64,000 bases of DNA from assembly GCF_003367175.1 (NCBI RefSeq), contig NZ_QRGA01000001.1, forward strand, positions 763,647-827,646, read 5' to 3'. Made by a program: the position numbers and the translations under genes. Of this stretch, positions 25,030-33,721 are shown piece after piece. The first letter of the stretch is position 1, and each line of letters begins with the position of its first letter. Below the pieces are notes generated by a model, which was given only the letters and a program-made list of their open reading frames with translations, was not told where the DNA came from and made no database searches. Source of the stretch: Trinickia dinghuensis (GTDB lineage: Bacteria; Pseudomonadota; Gammaproteobacteria; Burkholderiales; Burkholderiaceae).

Positions 25030-26367
25030 ATGCCCCATAAAGAAGGCAATCTCGAGGCGCCCACGCGCCACCCGCTCGATTGGCGCTCACCCGAGTTCTA
25101 CGACCAAGCGTCCATCGACGCGGAACTGAGCCGCGTGTTCGACATCTGCGCGGGATGTCGGCGCTGCGTGTCGCTGTGCGGTGCCTTTCCCACGCTGTTC
25201 GATCTCGTGGACGAAACGGATAGCGGCGAGGCGCACGACGTCGAGCATGCGGCGTTTCCGAAGGTCGTCGATCAATGCTATCTATGCGACCTTTGCTACA
25301 TGACGAAGTGTCCGTACGTGCCACCGCACCCGTGGAACGTCGACTTCCCGCATCTGATGCTGCGCGCCAAGGCCGCTAGATATCAGCGCGGCGACGTGCC
25401 GCTGCGCGACAAGGTGCTGTCGAATACCGATGCGCTCGGCCATTTCGCGGGCATCCCGATCGTCACGCAGGCGGTCAATGCGGTGAACGGAACGAAGCCC
25501 GCGCGCGCGGCCATGGAAACGGCACTCGGCGTGGACCGGAAAGCTTGGCTGCCGCCGTTTGCACCGCGTAAGTTTCGCCCGCACGCCAAAGCGTCGCCCA
25601 AGGTTCCCGTGCGCGACGGGGAGCGCACCCCGGGCAAAATCGCCATTTATGCGACCTGTTACGTCAATTTCAACGAGCCGGGGATCGGCCACGATCTGCT
25701 CGCCGTGCTCGAGCACAACGAGATTCCGTACGTGCTCGTCGACAAGGAGGCGTGCTGCGGCATGCCGCTGCTCGAGCAGGGCAACCTCGAGGGCGTGGCA
25801 GAAAAAAAAGCCAAAAACATCCCGGTGCTCGCCCGTTACGCGCGCGAGGGCTACGCGCTGATGGCGGCCGTCCCGAGCTGCGTGCTGATGTACAAGCAGG
25901 AAATTCCGCTGATGTTCCCCGAAGACGCCGAAGTGCGCGCGGTAGCCGAAGCGTTCTGGGACCCGTTCGAATACCTCGTATCGCGTCATCGCGACGGCCT
26001 CTTGAGGACGGATTTCAAAGAGGCGCTCGGCACGATTTCCTATCACGTTCCCTGTCACGGACGAGTGCAGAATTTGGGCAGAAAAACGTATGACATGCTT
26101 TCGCTGATACCGGGCACCGAGCTAAAGGTGGTCGAGCGATGCTCGGGGCACGCCGGAACTTTTGGTGTGAAGAAAGAATTCCATGAGACCGCGATGCGCA
26201 TAGGGAAGCCGGTGTTTAAGGCAATGTCGGAGCATTCGTCTGAATATATCGCCTCCGATTGCCAGCTCGCGGGGCATCACATTGAGCAGGGCATTGGCGA
26301 AAGCGGGGCCAGGAGCGCGCCGCTCGCGCACCCGCTGTCTCTGCTGCGCAAGGCATACGGGATCTAA
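25030..26367 (+). CDS. Heterodisulfide-reductase-related Fe-S oxidoreductase (GlpC/HdrB-like)
   Basis: A 445-residue protein with two N-terminal [4Fe-4S] motifs, CAGCRRCVSLCGAFP near residue 40 and CYLCDLCYMTKCPYVPP near 83. Two CCG-type cysteine domains follow: ACCGMPLLEQGN with a later PSCVLMYKQE, and HVPCHGRVQNLG with CSGHAGTFGVKKEFHE. This is the architecture of GlpC and of heterodisulfide-reductase subunits that pass electrons between carriers. It is unlike a lactate-utilisation LutA, as both ferredoxin motifs are present. It lies 157 bases after the rubrerythrin and 36 bases before DUF3501, with which it forms a recurring genomic trio. The redox partner is unknown. Confidence 0.88.
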   Translation: MPHKEGNLEAPTRHPLDWRSPEFYDQASIDAELSRVFDICAGCRRCVSLCGAFPTLFDLVDETDSGEAHDVEHAAFPKVVDQCYLCDLCYMTKCPYVPPHPWNVDFPHLMLRAKAARYQRGDVPLRDKVLSNTDALGHFAGIPIVTQAVNAVNGTKPARAAMETALGVDRKAWLPPFAPRKFRPHAKASPKVPVRDGERTPGKIAIYATCYVNFNEPGIGHDLLAVLEHNEIPYVLVDKEACCGMPLLEQGNLEGVAEKKAKNIPVLARYAREGYALMAAVPSCVLMYKQEIPLMFPEDAEVRAVAEAFWDPFEYLVSRHRDGLLRTDFKEALGTISYHVPCHGRVQNLGRKTYDMLSLIPGTELKVVERCSGHAGTFGVKKEFHETAMRIGKPVFKAMSEHSSEYIASDCQLAGHHIEQGIGESGARSAPLAHPLSLLRKAYGI

Positions 26368-26403
26368 CATGAAATTGTGTTACGTATATGCGAGGAAATG
26401 TAA

Positions 26404-26988
26404 ATGACCATCTCACGCAATTCTTTATTAACTCTTGAGGCGTATGCGAAAACACGCGATAGAGCGCGCGCCGAAGTTATCGAGCACAAGAAAAAAAGGG
26501 TGGTTCAACTCGGGAACCATCTGACGTTTCTGTTCGAGGACGAGACAACTATCCGGTATCAAATACAAGAAATGCTGCACATCGAAAAAATTTTCGATGA
26601 AGCGGGAATCGATGCCGAATTGGAGGCATATTTACCACTCGTGCCCAATGGTAACAATTTGAAAGCGACGATGCAGATCGAATATGAGAACGAAACCGAA
26701 CGGCGCGCGGCACTTGGGCGCCTAATTGGCATCGAGGATCGGGTATTTCTACGCGTCGGTGACGACGAGTCGGTCGTCTATGCCGTTGCGGACGAAGATC
26801 TCGAACGCGAGACGAGTGAAAAAACTTCCGCTGTCCATTTTTTATGTTTCAATTTGACCGATTCGATGAAGGCCGCGCTACAGGCGGGCGCACCATTATG
26901 GGTGGGCTGCGATCACCCGCATTACCCTGTGCCACCAAGCCTCATCGATGAAATTGTCCGAAAAGCCCTAGTTTCCGACCTCGAATAA
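26404..26988 (+). CDS. DUF3501 family protein
   Basis: A 194-residue protein with no signal or membrane segment. ARAEVIEHKKKRVVQLGNHL, FLFEDETTIRYQIQEMLHIEKI, EAYLPLVPNGNNLKATMQIEYE and VHFLCFNLTDSMK are the DUF3501 pattern. Its function is not established; it usually follows an Fe-S oxidoreductase and rubrerythrin, as here, so it probably serves the same redox unit. Base composition is visibly more A/T-rich than the preceding genes, which could mean later acquisition or relaxed codon selection. Confidence 0.85.
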   Translation: MTISRNSLLTLEAYAKTRDRARAEVIEHKKKRVVQLGNHLTFLFEDETTIRYQIQEMLHIEKIFDEAGIDAELEAYLPLVPNGNNLKATMQIEYENETERRAALGRLIGIEDRVFLRVGDDESVVYAVADEDLERETSEKTSAVHFLCFNLTDSMKAALQAGAPLWVGCDHPHYPVPPSLIDEIVRKALVSDLE

Positions 26989-27441
26989 ATTGGGGCACGC
27001 TTGCTCCACGCAAACGATTGCGTGCATGATTCGTTGCGCGAAATGATAGGTTTGCGAATCATTATGGGCGGGGCAGTCGTTTTGGAATCACTTCGTTACA
27101 TATGTTGAGATCGCGGTCCGCGAAAAATATTCTAATATGGACACCTCTCACGAATACACTTACGCATGCCGGTGAGCCCCGCTCGGCCACCGTTATGCGC
27201 GCATTAGCCGTGGCATGAATTTGGTTTATGTCATGCGATGGTATGCTTTCTGCGTTATTTTCCCATGCACGAGCGCAGCAGCCTTTTGTGCGTCAACAGA
27301 GGGCAAAGCTGCGCAGCGTGCGTGCGATTTTGATTGGCGGTAACCGAGAACAACACGATTTGTGCAACCTGGCGGTCGCCGGGAATGGGCCATTTCCGAC
27401 GACCAAGTGTCGCAGCCCGGCCAGGCTGCGTGGAGAAAAAC
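26989..27441. other. 453-bp interval without a supported gene
   Basis: No convincing ORF. A short dyad, AATGAT at 27042-27047 and ATCATT at 27058-27063, is present. The end carries the GGAG for the next gene. The region could hold its promoter. Confidence 0.5.
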
Positions 27442-28542
27442 ATGTTCTTTGAGGAATTGACCGACGACGAGTGGACCCGCCTGGCGCCCCTGGCTGCCGA
27501 CGAGCCCATGCACCCGCATCGCCGCGGCCGGCCTCGGGCCGAACCGCGCGTCGTCACGAACGCGGTGCTATGGATCCTGACTACGGGCGAGCGCTGGTCG
27601 AAGCTGCCCGCGCGCTATCCTTCCGGGCCCACCTGCCGGCGCCGTTTCGACGACTGGCTCGCGGACGGCACGCTCACGCAGCTCGTCGCTGTATTGTCCG
27701 AGTTCGGCCGTACGTTCGCCTACGTGCCGCAGCAGGACGCCTCCGTACAAGCTGTGCCGAAGGCCGACGCGCCGTTGCCGGCCCCCGAATCGCCGCGTTT
27801 GCGCGGCGTGTTCTGGACGAATCCGGAGTCGTGGCATGCGGGCAACGAAGCGCCCGATACCGCTGATGCGACTCATACCACCGATGCGCTGAATGCCGCC
27901 GGCATCGTCGACGCGGTCGATGTCGTCGACCTGAACGGCGTGAGCGCTGCCTGCGCGAACGCCGTCCGCCGGGAATTGCCCGTCGCTTCTTCGCGGCGCG
28001 CGCCGACGCCCGGCATCGCGCAGCGTGCGGCCGACGAGCATCCGAACGACGTTCCGCTGATCGAGTCGATGGCTGTGACCCGACGTTCCGACGATTACCG
28101 GGACTACGTCATCCATGCGTCGGCGCAGCCTGTCGAAAAGCAGCTCCAATTGTGCTACCGCGCCTCCGCCGAGATCGTGAAAGACGGCCGTCGCATCGAG
28201 CGTTCAGGGTTGATCGGCCCGCGCTTCCCCGATAACTACACGGCGGAAGCCTACGCAGTCGAATGGGCGCGCGATTGGATCGATCGTCACGACGCGGCCG
28301 AGCAGGCCTGCTCGCAGCCCGTCGATGCCGATCCTGCTGCCGTGTCGCCCCAGACGCAGCAGAGCACGCAAGACCCCCAGCCCGGCACGCCGGCATCTGC
28401 CCTGGCTGCAGTGCCGACGAACCAGAGCGCACGCGCGCTCGATCCAAGCATGATTCGTAGCCGTACGCCCGAGTGGCTCCTTCACTCGCACGCGGACAGC
28501 CGCGGAGATACGAAGCCGCCCGAACTGCTGTATCACGCTTGA
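27442..28542 (+). CDS. Domesticated-looking IS5-type transposase N-terminal domain fused to a conserved C-terminal domain
   Basis: A 366-residue protein. Residues 1-80 (FFEELTDDEWTRLAPLAADE, RRGRPRAEPRVVTNAVLWIL, GERWSKLPARYPSGPTCRRR) are the DUF4096-type helix-turn-helix that opens IS5-family transposases. The DDE catalytic domain is absent. Instead come a variable linker and a C-terminal block (about 245-325: DDYRDYVIHASAQPVEKQLQ, RRIERSGLIGPRFPDNYTAE, EWARDWIDRH), ending in a Gln/Pro/Ala-rich tail. No inverted repeats or target duplications are visible, so it is not an IS. ATG 27442 is chosen for GGAG at 27432-27435. It probably binds DNA. The next gene is ugd, 473 bases on. Confidence 0.7.
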   Translation: MFFEELTDDEWTRLAPLAADEPMHPHRRGRPRAEPRVVTNAVLWILTTGERWSKLPARYPSGPTCRRRFDDWLADGTLTQLVAVLSEFGRTFAYVPQQDASVQAVPKADAPLPAPESPRLRGVFWTNPESWHAGNEAPDTADATHTTDALNAAGIVDAVDVVDLNGVSAACANAVRRELPVASSRRAPTPGIAQRAADEHPNDVPLIESMAVTRRSDDYRDYVIHASAQPVEKQLQLCYRASAEIVKDGRRIERSGLIGPRFPDNYTAEAYAVEWARDWIDRHDAAEQACSQPVDADPAAVSPQTQQSTQDPQPGTPASALAAVPTNQSARALDPSMIRSRTPEWLLHSHADSRGDTKPPELLYHA

Positions 28543-29015
28543 CGCGTGCGTTGTAAAACTTGCACGTACATTTCCCCCAATGCGCTCGCGCGACCCCGTC
28601 GGCCGCGAGCGCGAATCGCGCGGCATCCACACTGATTGCGTCAGACGATTTGGAACGAAGGGTAGAACTCATCGGACTTCATCGATCGAATCGGACCAAG
28701 TGAAGTGTGACAGGAAGTAAATCGACAAAAAAACCGTAACAGCCGCGGAAGCTGCGGAAGCCGCGCAGGCATCCACGCAAGCGCGCTTGCATGTGGCTCC
28801 TTGTGCGTGCCACAAAAAAATTCGAAAGATTGCCGGCCCATGCAAAGGCGCCGAATTTTTTGGAATTTGCTTCGCTTGCCGTCAGGTTTTTGTTATCGCT
28901 TGATGAAGGCTTTGCCGGTTGGCGTGTTTGTCGGCCTAGCCTCGCGTGCGTCTGCCCAACGCCGGCCCGCCGCTCATTTCCCGTTTTCTCGTTAGTTCCT
29001 TGAAGGGCCATCACC
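28543..29015. other. 473-bp interval upstream of ugd
   Basis: No supported gene. The length suggests a regulated leader/promoter for the UDP-glucose dehydrogenase gene. GAAGGG at 29002-29007 is its ribosome-binding site. Confidence 0.5.
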
Positions 29016-30440
29016 ATGAATGTGACCATCATCGGCTGCGGCTACGTCGGCCTCGTAACGGCTGCTTGCCTCGCGGACGTCGGTAACGATGTCTGCTGCT
29101 ACGACGTCGATCAGGACAAGATCGGCATCCTCGAATCGGGTGGCATTCCGATTCACGAACCGGGCTTGCATGAGATCGTCGCACGCAACAAGGCGGCCGG
29201 CCGGCTGTCGTTTACGACGGATGCACATCGCGCGATGACCCATCGCGAGGCGATCTTCATCGCCGTCGGCACGCCGAGCGGCGAAGACGGCTCGGCCGAT
29301 TTGCAGTACGTGCTCGCCGCCGCCCACGAAATCGGGCGCCATATCGAAGGCTTCACCGTCGTGGTCGACAAGTCGACGGTGCCGGTCGGCACCGCGCGCC
29401 GCGTGCGGGCGGCGATCGCCGAACAGTTGGCGCAGCGCGGCGCCAACCCGATGTTTTCGGTCGTGTCCAATCCGGAGTTCTTGAAGGAAGGGGCCGCCAT
29501 CGAGGATTTCACGCGTCCGGAACGGATCGTCGTCGGCTGCGACGACGACGTGCCGGGCGAACGCGCACGCGACACGATGAAGCGCCTGTATTCCCCGTAC
29601 AACCGCAACCGCGATCGGATGCTGTTCATGGACGTGCGCTCCGCGGAGTTCACGAAGTACGCCGCGAACGCGATGCTTGCGACACGCATTTCGTTCATGA
29701 ACGAACTCGCGAATCTGGCCGAGCGAGTCGGCGCCGATATCGAAGCGGTGCGGCGTGGGATCGGGTCGGATCCGCGCATCGGCTATCACTTTCTGTATGC
29801 CGGCTGCGGGTACGGCGGCTCGTGCTTTCCGAAGGACGTGCGCGCGCTCATGCAGACGGCGCGGGATGAGGGACAAACGCTGCGCATCCTCGATGCGGTG
29901 TCCGAGGTCAACGCCGCGCAAAAGCAAGTGCTCGTCGACAAGATCGTCGCGCGCTTCGGCGAAGACTTGAGCGACCGGACGTTCGGTGTCTGGGGGCTCG
30001 CGTTCAAGCCGGGCACCGACGACATGCGCGAGGCGCCCAGCCGCGTGCTCATCGCGGCGCTGCTCGAGCGCGGCGCGCGCGTGGCGGCATTCGATCCCGT
30101 CTCGATGAAGGAGGCGCAACGCGCGTTGGCGTCCGATCTACGCGGCCGGCCCGAGGCCCTCGCCCGCTTGTCGCTCGTCGAAGACCAAATGGACGTCGCC
30201 TCGAAGGCCGACGCCCTGGTCATCATGACGGAGTGGAAGGCGTTCAAGAGTCCCGACTTCGACAGCCTCAAGGCGCGCCTCAAGCAGCCGATCGTTTTCG
30301 ACGGCCGCAATCTGTATGAGCCGCCGGCCATGGAGGAACTCGGCTTCGAGTATCACTCGATCGGGCGTCCGGGTGGCGGCGCGCAGTGGGCGGGCGATGC
30401 CCGGGACACGCTGGGCCGCACGGCCGACGTGTCGGTCTGA
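29016..30440 (+). CDS. ugd: UDP-glucose 6-dehydrogenase
   Basis: A 474-residue cytoplasmic enzyme that oxidises UDP-glucose to UDP-glucuronate with two NAD+. The Rossmann start is [20 protein letters not shown], the substrate region includes EPGLHEIV and [15 protein letters not shown], and the catalytic Cys270 is in [29 protein letters not shown] marks the C-terminal UDP-binding domain. Product feeds exopolysaccharide, capsule or lipid A Ara4N synthesis; no such cluster is in the window, so the pathway is not decided. Followed 91 bases later by prfC. Confidence 0.95.
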   Translation: MNVTIIGCGYVGLVTAACLADVGNDVCCYDVDQDKIGILESGGIPIHEPGLHEIVARNKAAGRLSFTTDAHRAMTHREAIFIAVGTPSGEDGSADLQYVLAAAHEIGRHIEGFTVVVDKSTVPVGTARRVRAAIAEQLAQRGANPMFSVVSNPEFLKEGAAIEDFTRPERIVVGCDDDVPGERARDTMKRLYSPYNRNRDRMLFMDVRSAEFTKYAANAMLATRISFMNELANLAERVGADIEAVRRGIGSDPRIGYHFLYAGCGYGGSCFPKDVRALMQTARDEGQTLRILDAVSEVNAAQKQVLVDKIVARFGEDLSDRTFGVWGLAFKPGTDDMREAPSRVLIAALLERGARVAAFDPVSMKEAQRALASDLRGRPEALARLSLVEDQMDVASKADALVIMTEWKAFKSPDFDSLKARLKQPIVFDGRNLYEPPAMEELGFEYHSIGRPGGGAQWAGDARDTLGRTADVSV

Positions 30441-30531
30441 TCGGGGCGGCGTAGCCCGCATCGGGCGCGCGAGGGGCGACACGTGTATCATCGCCCCCGC
30501 GCCGCTCAATACCGAAAGCCCCATTCATACG

Positions 30532-32133
30532 ATGTCAGTTGCCGAACTCAAGCGCCGCCGCACGTTTGCGGTCATTTCCCACCCCGACGCCGGGAAAACC
30601 ACCCTCACCGAGAAGCTCCTCCTGTTTTCGGGTGCGATCCAGATCGCGGGTACGGTGAAGGGTCGGAAGAGTAATCGCTATGCGACCTCCGACTGGATGG
30701 AGATCGAGAAGCAGCGCGGCATCTCGGTGGCGAGTTCGGTCATGCAGTTCGAGTACGGCAATGCCGTCATCAATCTGCTCGACACCCCGGGGCACGAAGA
30801 TTTCTCCGAGGATACCTATCGCGTGCTGACGGCCGTCGACGCGGCCGTCATGGTGATCGACGGCGCCAACGGCGTCGAGGCGCAGACACTGAAGCTGCTC
30901 GAGGTGTGCCGTAGCCGCCGCACGCCGATCGTCACGTTCATCAACAAGCTCGACCGCGAAGTGCGCGCGCCGCTCGATTTGCTCGACGAGATCGAGCAGC
31001 ACCTGGGCGTATCGGCCGTGCCGTTCACCTGGCCGATCGGGATGGGCAAGGAATTTCAGGGCGTCTACGACATCATCCGCGATCAAGTGCGCGTGTTTCG
31101 CGCGGGTCAGGATACGGCGGGCGGCGCCGTCGAAACGCTGTCGGCGCTCAACGACGAAGAGGGCGAACGGCGCTTTGGTTTTGCCTGGAAGAAAGCCAAG
31201 GAAGAGATCGACCTGATTTGCGCGGCGACGCCGTCGTTCGATCGCGAAGCGTTCCTGGCGGGCCAGCAGTCGCCGGTGCTGTTCGGTTCGGCCATCAACA
31301 ACTTCGGCGTCAAAGAGATTCTCGACTCGTTGGTGGATCTGGCCCCGCCGCCCTCGATGCGCATGGCGGTCCAGCGCCCCGTGCAGCCGGACGAACCGAA
31401 ATTCACGGGCGTCGTGTTCAAGGTGCAGGCCAACATGGACCTTGCGCACCGCGACCGCGTCGCGTTCATCCGCGTCTGCTCGGGCCGGTTCGAGCGCGGG
31501 ATGGCGCTCAAGGTCACCCGCTCGGGCAAGACGTTCCGCGCCAACAACGTTGTCACGTTTTTGTCGCAGCGTCGAGAGACGGTCAGCGAGGCCTATCCCG
31601 GCGACATCATCGGCATTCCTAACCATGGGACGCTGAGCCTCGGCGATACGCTGACCGAGGGCGAAATGCTGCAATTCGTCGGCTTGCCGTTTTTCGCGCC
31701 GGAAATCTTCCAGACAGTCGAAGTGGTCGACCCGATGCGTGCCAAGCAGCTCGGCGAAGCGCTGAAGCAGCTCGGGGAGGAAGGGGCGATTCAGGTGTTC
31801 CGTCCCGAGCACGGCGGCTCGATCATTCTTGGCGCGGTCGGTCAGCTTCAGTTCGAAGTCGTGTCACATCGGCTCTCCGCCGAGTACAAGGTCGATGTGC
31901 GCATCTTGCCGGCGCGCTATCGGATGTCGCGCTGGGTGACCTGCAGCGATCCCGCCGAGCTGCGCCGCTTCACGGATGCGTACGCGGCGCGCATGGCGCT
32001 CGACGCGGCCAATGCACCGACGTATCTCGCTTCGCACATTTCCGAGATCGAAGTCGCGCAAAAGGCCTGGCCCAATATCGTTTTCAACGAGTTGCGCGAG
32101 CACTCGGGCGCGCCGTTCAAGAAGAATCTTTGA
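30532..32133 (+). CDS. prfC: Peptide chain release factor 3 (RF3)
   Basis: A 533-residue translational GTPase that recycles RF1/RF2 from the ribosome. P-loop SHPDAGKTTLTEK is at residue 16, the switch II DTPGHEDF near 85, and NKLD near 139. Two insertions typical of RF3 follow the G domain, then domain 2 (GVVFKVQANMDLAHRDRVAF) and domain 3. Start at ATG 30532 gives the usual length (529-535); a longer ORF to 30316 overlaps ugd and has no family resemblance upstream. The stop overlaps the tail of the leftward XRE remnant by 17 bases. Confidence 0.95.
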   Translation: MSVAELKRRRTFAVISHPDAGKTTLTEKLLLFSGAIQIAGTVKGRKSNRYATSDWMEIEKQRGISVASSVMQFEYGNAVINLLDTPGHEDFSEDTYRVLTAVDAAVMVIDGANGVEAQTLKLLEVCRSRRTPIVTFINKLDREVRAPLDLLDEIEQHLGVSAVPFTWPIGMGKEFQGVYDIIRDQVRVFRAGQDTAGGAVETLSALNDEEGERRFGFAWKKAKEEIDLICAATPSFDREAFLAGQQSPVLFGSAINNFGVKEILDSLVDLAPPPSMRMAVQRPVQPDEPKFTGVVFKVQANMDLAHRDRVAFIRVCSGRFERGMALKVTRSGKTFRANNVVTFLSQRRETVSEAYPGDIIGIPNHGTLSLGDTLTEGEMLQFVGLPFFAPEIFQTVEVVDPMRAKQLGEALKQLGEEGAIQVFRPEHGGSIILGAVGQLQFEVVSHRLSAEYKVDVRILPARYRMSRWVTCSDPAELRRFTDAYAARMALDAANAPTYLASHISEIEVAQKAWPNIVFNELREHSGAPFKKNL

Positions 32134-32377
32134 GCCGGACTCTCCGCCGTTTCAGGCCGTACTTGGTCTGAAATGGACGGACCTTTTCGCCAAATTCTGC
32201 GTGCACCCGTTGATGGCTGATGGGTGCCGGATCCTCGTGCCCGGACGTCACGCTCATCTCGAGCGCCTCGGCGATAGCCTTCGCCTTCCTCGGCGAGAAA
32301 TCCAGCAAGCCGCGTTCTAGGCGGCTAATGCTGTTCCCGTGCTTCCGTAAAACGAAGCAATCCTGCGAAATCTGCAT
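32117..32377 (-). pseudogene. XRE-type helix-turn-helix fragment
   Basis: An 86-codon frame. KHGNSISRLERGLLDFSPRK followed by AKAIAEALEMSV is the second half of a Cro/XRE helix-turn-helix (recognition helix and following helices). The first half, normally about 25 residues with a turn, is missing or disrupted: upstream MQISQDCFVL does not complete the domain. The C-terminal region is basic. Its 3' end runs into prfC. GAAGCAA-like sites lie just upstream. I read it as a truncated regulator, but a short functional protein cannot be excluded. Confidence 0.4.
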
Positions 32378-32406
32378 GCCATGCCATGAAGCGGCCTGGT
32401 GCTCTG

Positions 32407-32517
32407 TGCTTCATTTGAGGGAAGCATATTGCTCTATTTTGCTTCACTATACTGACGCAAAGTTGTGTAGGGCGCTTCGTCATAATGAAGCAAAAACTTG
32501 GTAATTGCTTCATTATG
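32407..32517. promoter_or_regulatory. Array of TTGCTTC/GAAGCAA half-sites before the XRE/Fic pair
   Basis: The strongest element is a perfect 13-bp inverted repeat, CATAATGAAGCAA at 32481-32493 and TTGCTTCATTATG at 32505-32517, with an 11-base spacer. Further elements are TGCTTC(8)GAAGCA at 32407-32426 and TTTTGCTTCACTAT at 32437-32450; CGAAGCAA also occurs upstream near 32353. This is a probable autoregulatory operator of the XRE protein that starts at 32561. Confidence 0.65.
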
Positions 32518-32560
32518 AGATAGCATTTGCCGTATTCTTGATAGCCTATAGAGCAGCAAC

Positions 32561-33022
32561 ATGGACTCCAGAATGAGACGGCTCCGCCTCGAGCAGGTCC
32601 AGGCGTCAGTCGCGGCGTACTCGGATTTGACCCATCGTCGGCCCCCGACGCGTGGATGGCTGAAGGCCATCCGAGAGTCGTTAGGGCTCACCGAGCGGCA
32701 GCAAGCCGAGCGGTTAGGCATTACCGGTTCGACCCTGCACAAGTCGGAGTTGGCGGAAGCCGAGGAGCGAATCACGCTCGGACAACTGCGCAAGTTGGCT
32801 GACGGGCTGGACTGCGAACTGGTCTATGCCCTGGTGCCCAGAAAGCCGCTGACTCAAGTGGTCGAAGACCGGGCGCGCTCGATCGCCCTGCAGGAAGTGA
32901 GTGGCGTTGCGCACAGCATGAGTCTGGAAGACCAGCGTCCGGCAACCGACCGACTTCGCAAACAGGTTGAGCAGAGAGCGGCGGAATTACTCCGGGGCCG
33001 CTGGTCCGATCTATGGCGATAG
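32561..33022 (+). CDS. Mobile mystery protein A (XRE-type regulator)
   Basis: A 153-residue protein. The N-terminus MRRLRLEQVQASVAAYSDLT and RPPTRGWLKAIRESLGLTER, then the helix-turn-helix QQAERLGITGSTLHKSELAE and ITLGQLRKLADGLDCELVYA, match the family named mobile mystery protein A, always paired with a Fic-type protein B. The long tail (about 95-153) is helical and basic. The stop overlaps the start of the Fic gene by 10 bases, so translation is coupled. By position and class it should be repressor and possibly antitoxin of the pair. Operator-like repeats precede it. Confidence 0.85.
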   Translation: MDSRMRRLRLEQVQASVAAYSDLTHRRPPTRGWLKAIRESLGLTERQQAERLGITGSTLHKSELAEAEERITLGQLRKLADGLDCELVYALVPRKPLTQVVEDRARSIALQEVSGVAHSMSLEDQRPATDRLRKQVEQRAAELLRGRWSDLWR

Positions 33023-33609
33023 GTTTAGCCGAACAGGACGGCCAGACACCGCTCGACCCTGACGAACTCGCAGGGCTGATACCGACGCATCTGGCCACGA
33101 AGGGCGATCTCAATGACTGGGAGCAGGAGAACATTCTGCGAGCCGCGCAATGGGCTCGCCGTCAGCGCAAGGTCGATGTCCTCGGCGAAGCCTTCTGTCG
33201 CAACCTTCACAAGAAAATGTTCGACCAGACTTGGTCGTGGGCAGGCTCGTTCCGCAAGTCCGACAAGAACATCGGGTGTGATTGGACACAGGTCAGCGTC
33301 AAGCTGAGAAACCTTTTCGATAACACGCGGTGGTGGGTCGACAACGGCACATTCCCGGCCGATGAGATTGCCGCGCGTTTCCACCGCGATCTGGTGTGGA
33401 TACATCCTTTTCCAAACGGCAACGGCCGACACTCGCGAATGATGGCCGACGCACTCTTGCGCAGCATGAAACAGGAGCCGTTTTCGTGGGGCGGCGGCGG
33501 GACATTGGTGAAAGCGGACAACGCGAGGTCGGATTACCTAGCTGCTTTGCGTGCGGCGGATAAAGGTGACTACAGCTTGCTCTTAGTCTTTGTGCGAAGT
33601 ACGGCCTAG
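33013..33609 (+). CDS. Mobile mystery protein B (Fic-domain protein)
   Basis: A 198-residue Fic enzyme. The catalytic loop HPFPNGNGRHSR starts at His131 and has all residues needed for AMP (or other nucleotidyl) transfer. The flap region upstream reads KKMFDQTWSWAGSFRKSDKN, with NIGCDWTQV after it. WWVDNGTFPADEIAARFHRD leads into the motif. I do not see a canonical S/T-x-x-x-E-G/N inhibitory helix, so inhibition would have to come from elsewhere, perhaps protein A. Targets are unknown. Such pairs are scattered on mobile DNA, consistent with the sporadic context between prfC and a sensor kinase. Confidence 0.88.
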   Translation: MAIGLAEQDGQTPLDPDELAGLIPTHLATKGDLNDWEQENILRAAQWARRQRKVDVLGEAFCRNLHKKMFDQTWSWAGSFRKSDKNIGCDWTQVSVKLRNLFDNTRWWVDNGTFPADEIAARFHRDLVWIHPFPNGNGRHSRMMADALLRSMKQEPFSWGGGGTLVKADNARSDYLAALRAADKGDYSLLLVFVRSTA

Positions 33610-33721
33610 CCGCCGTACGCGTTTTCGCCTTTCCCTTTCTTGTGTATGCTCCATTTCAATGCGTGCTCATACGGAAACGTTCGACGAGCGCGGACCGGAT
33701 GCATTCAGGAGAGCCTCACTC

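Noticed and set aside
27442..28542. Complete insertion sequence
   Set aside because: The catalytic DDE domain is missing and I see no terminal inverted repeats or target duplications.
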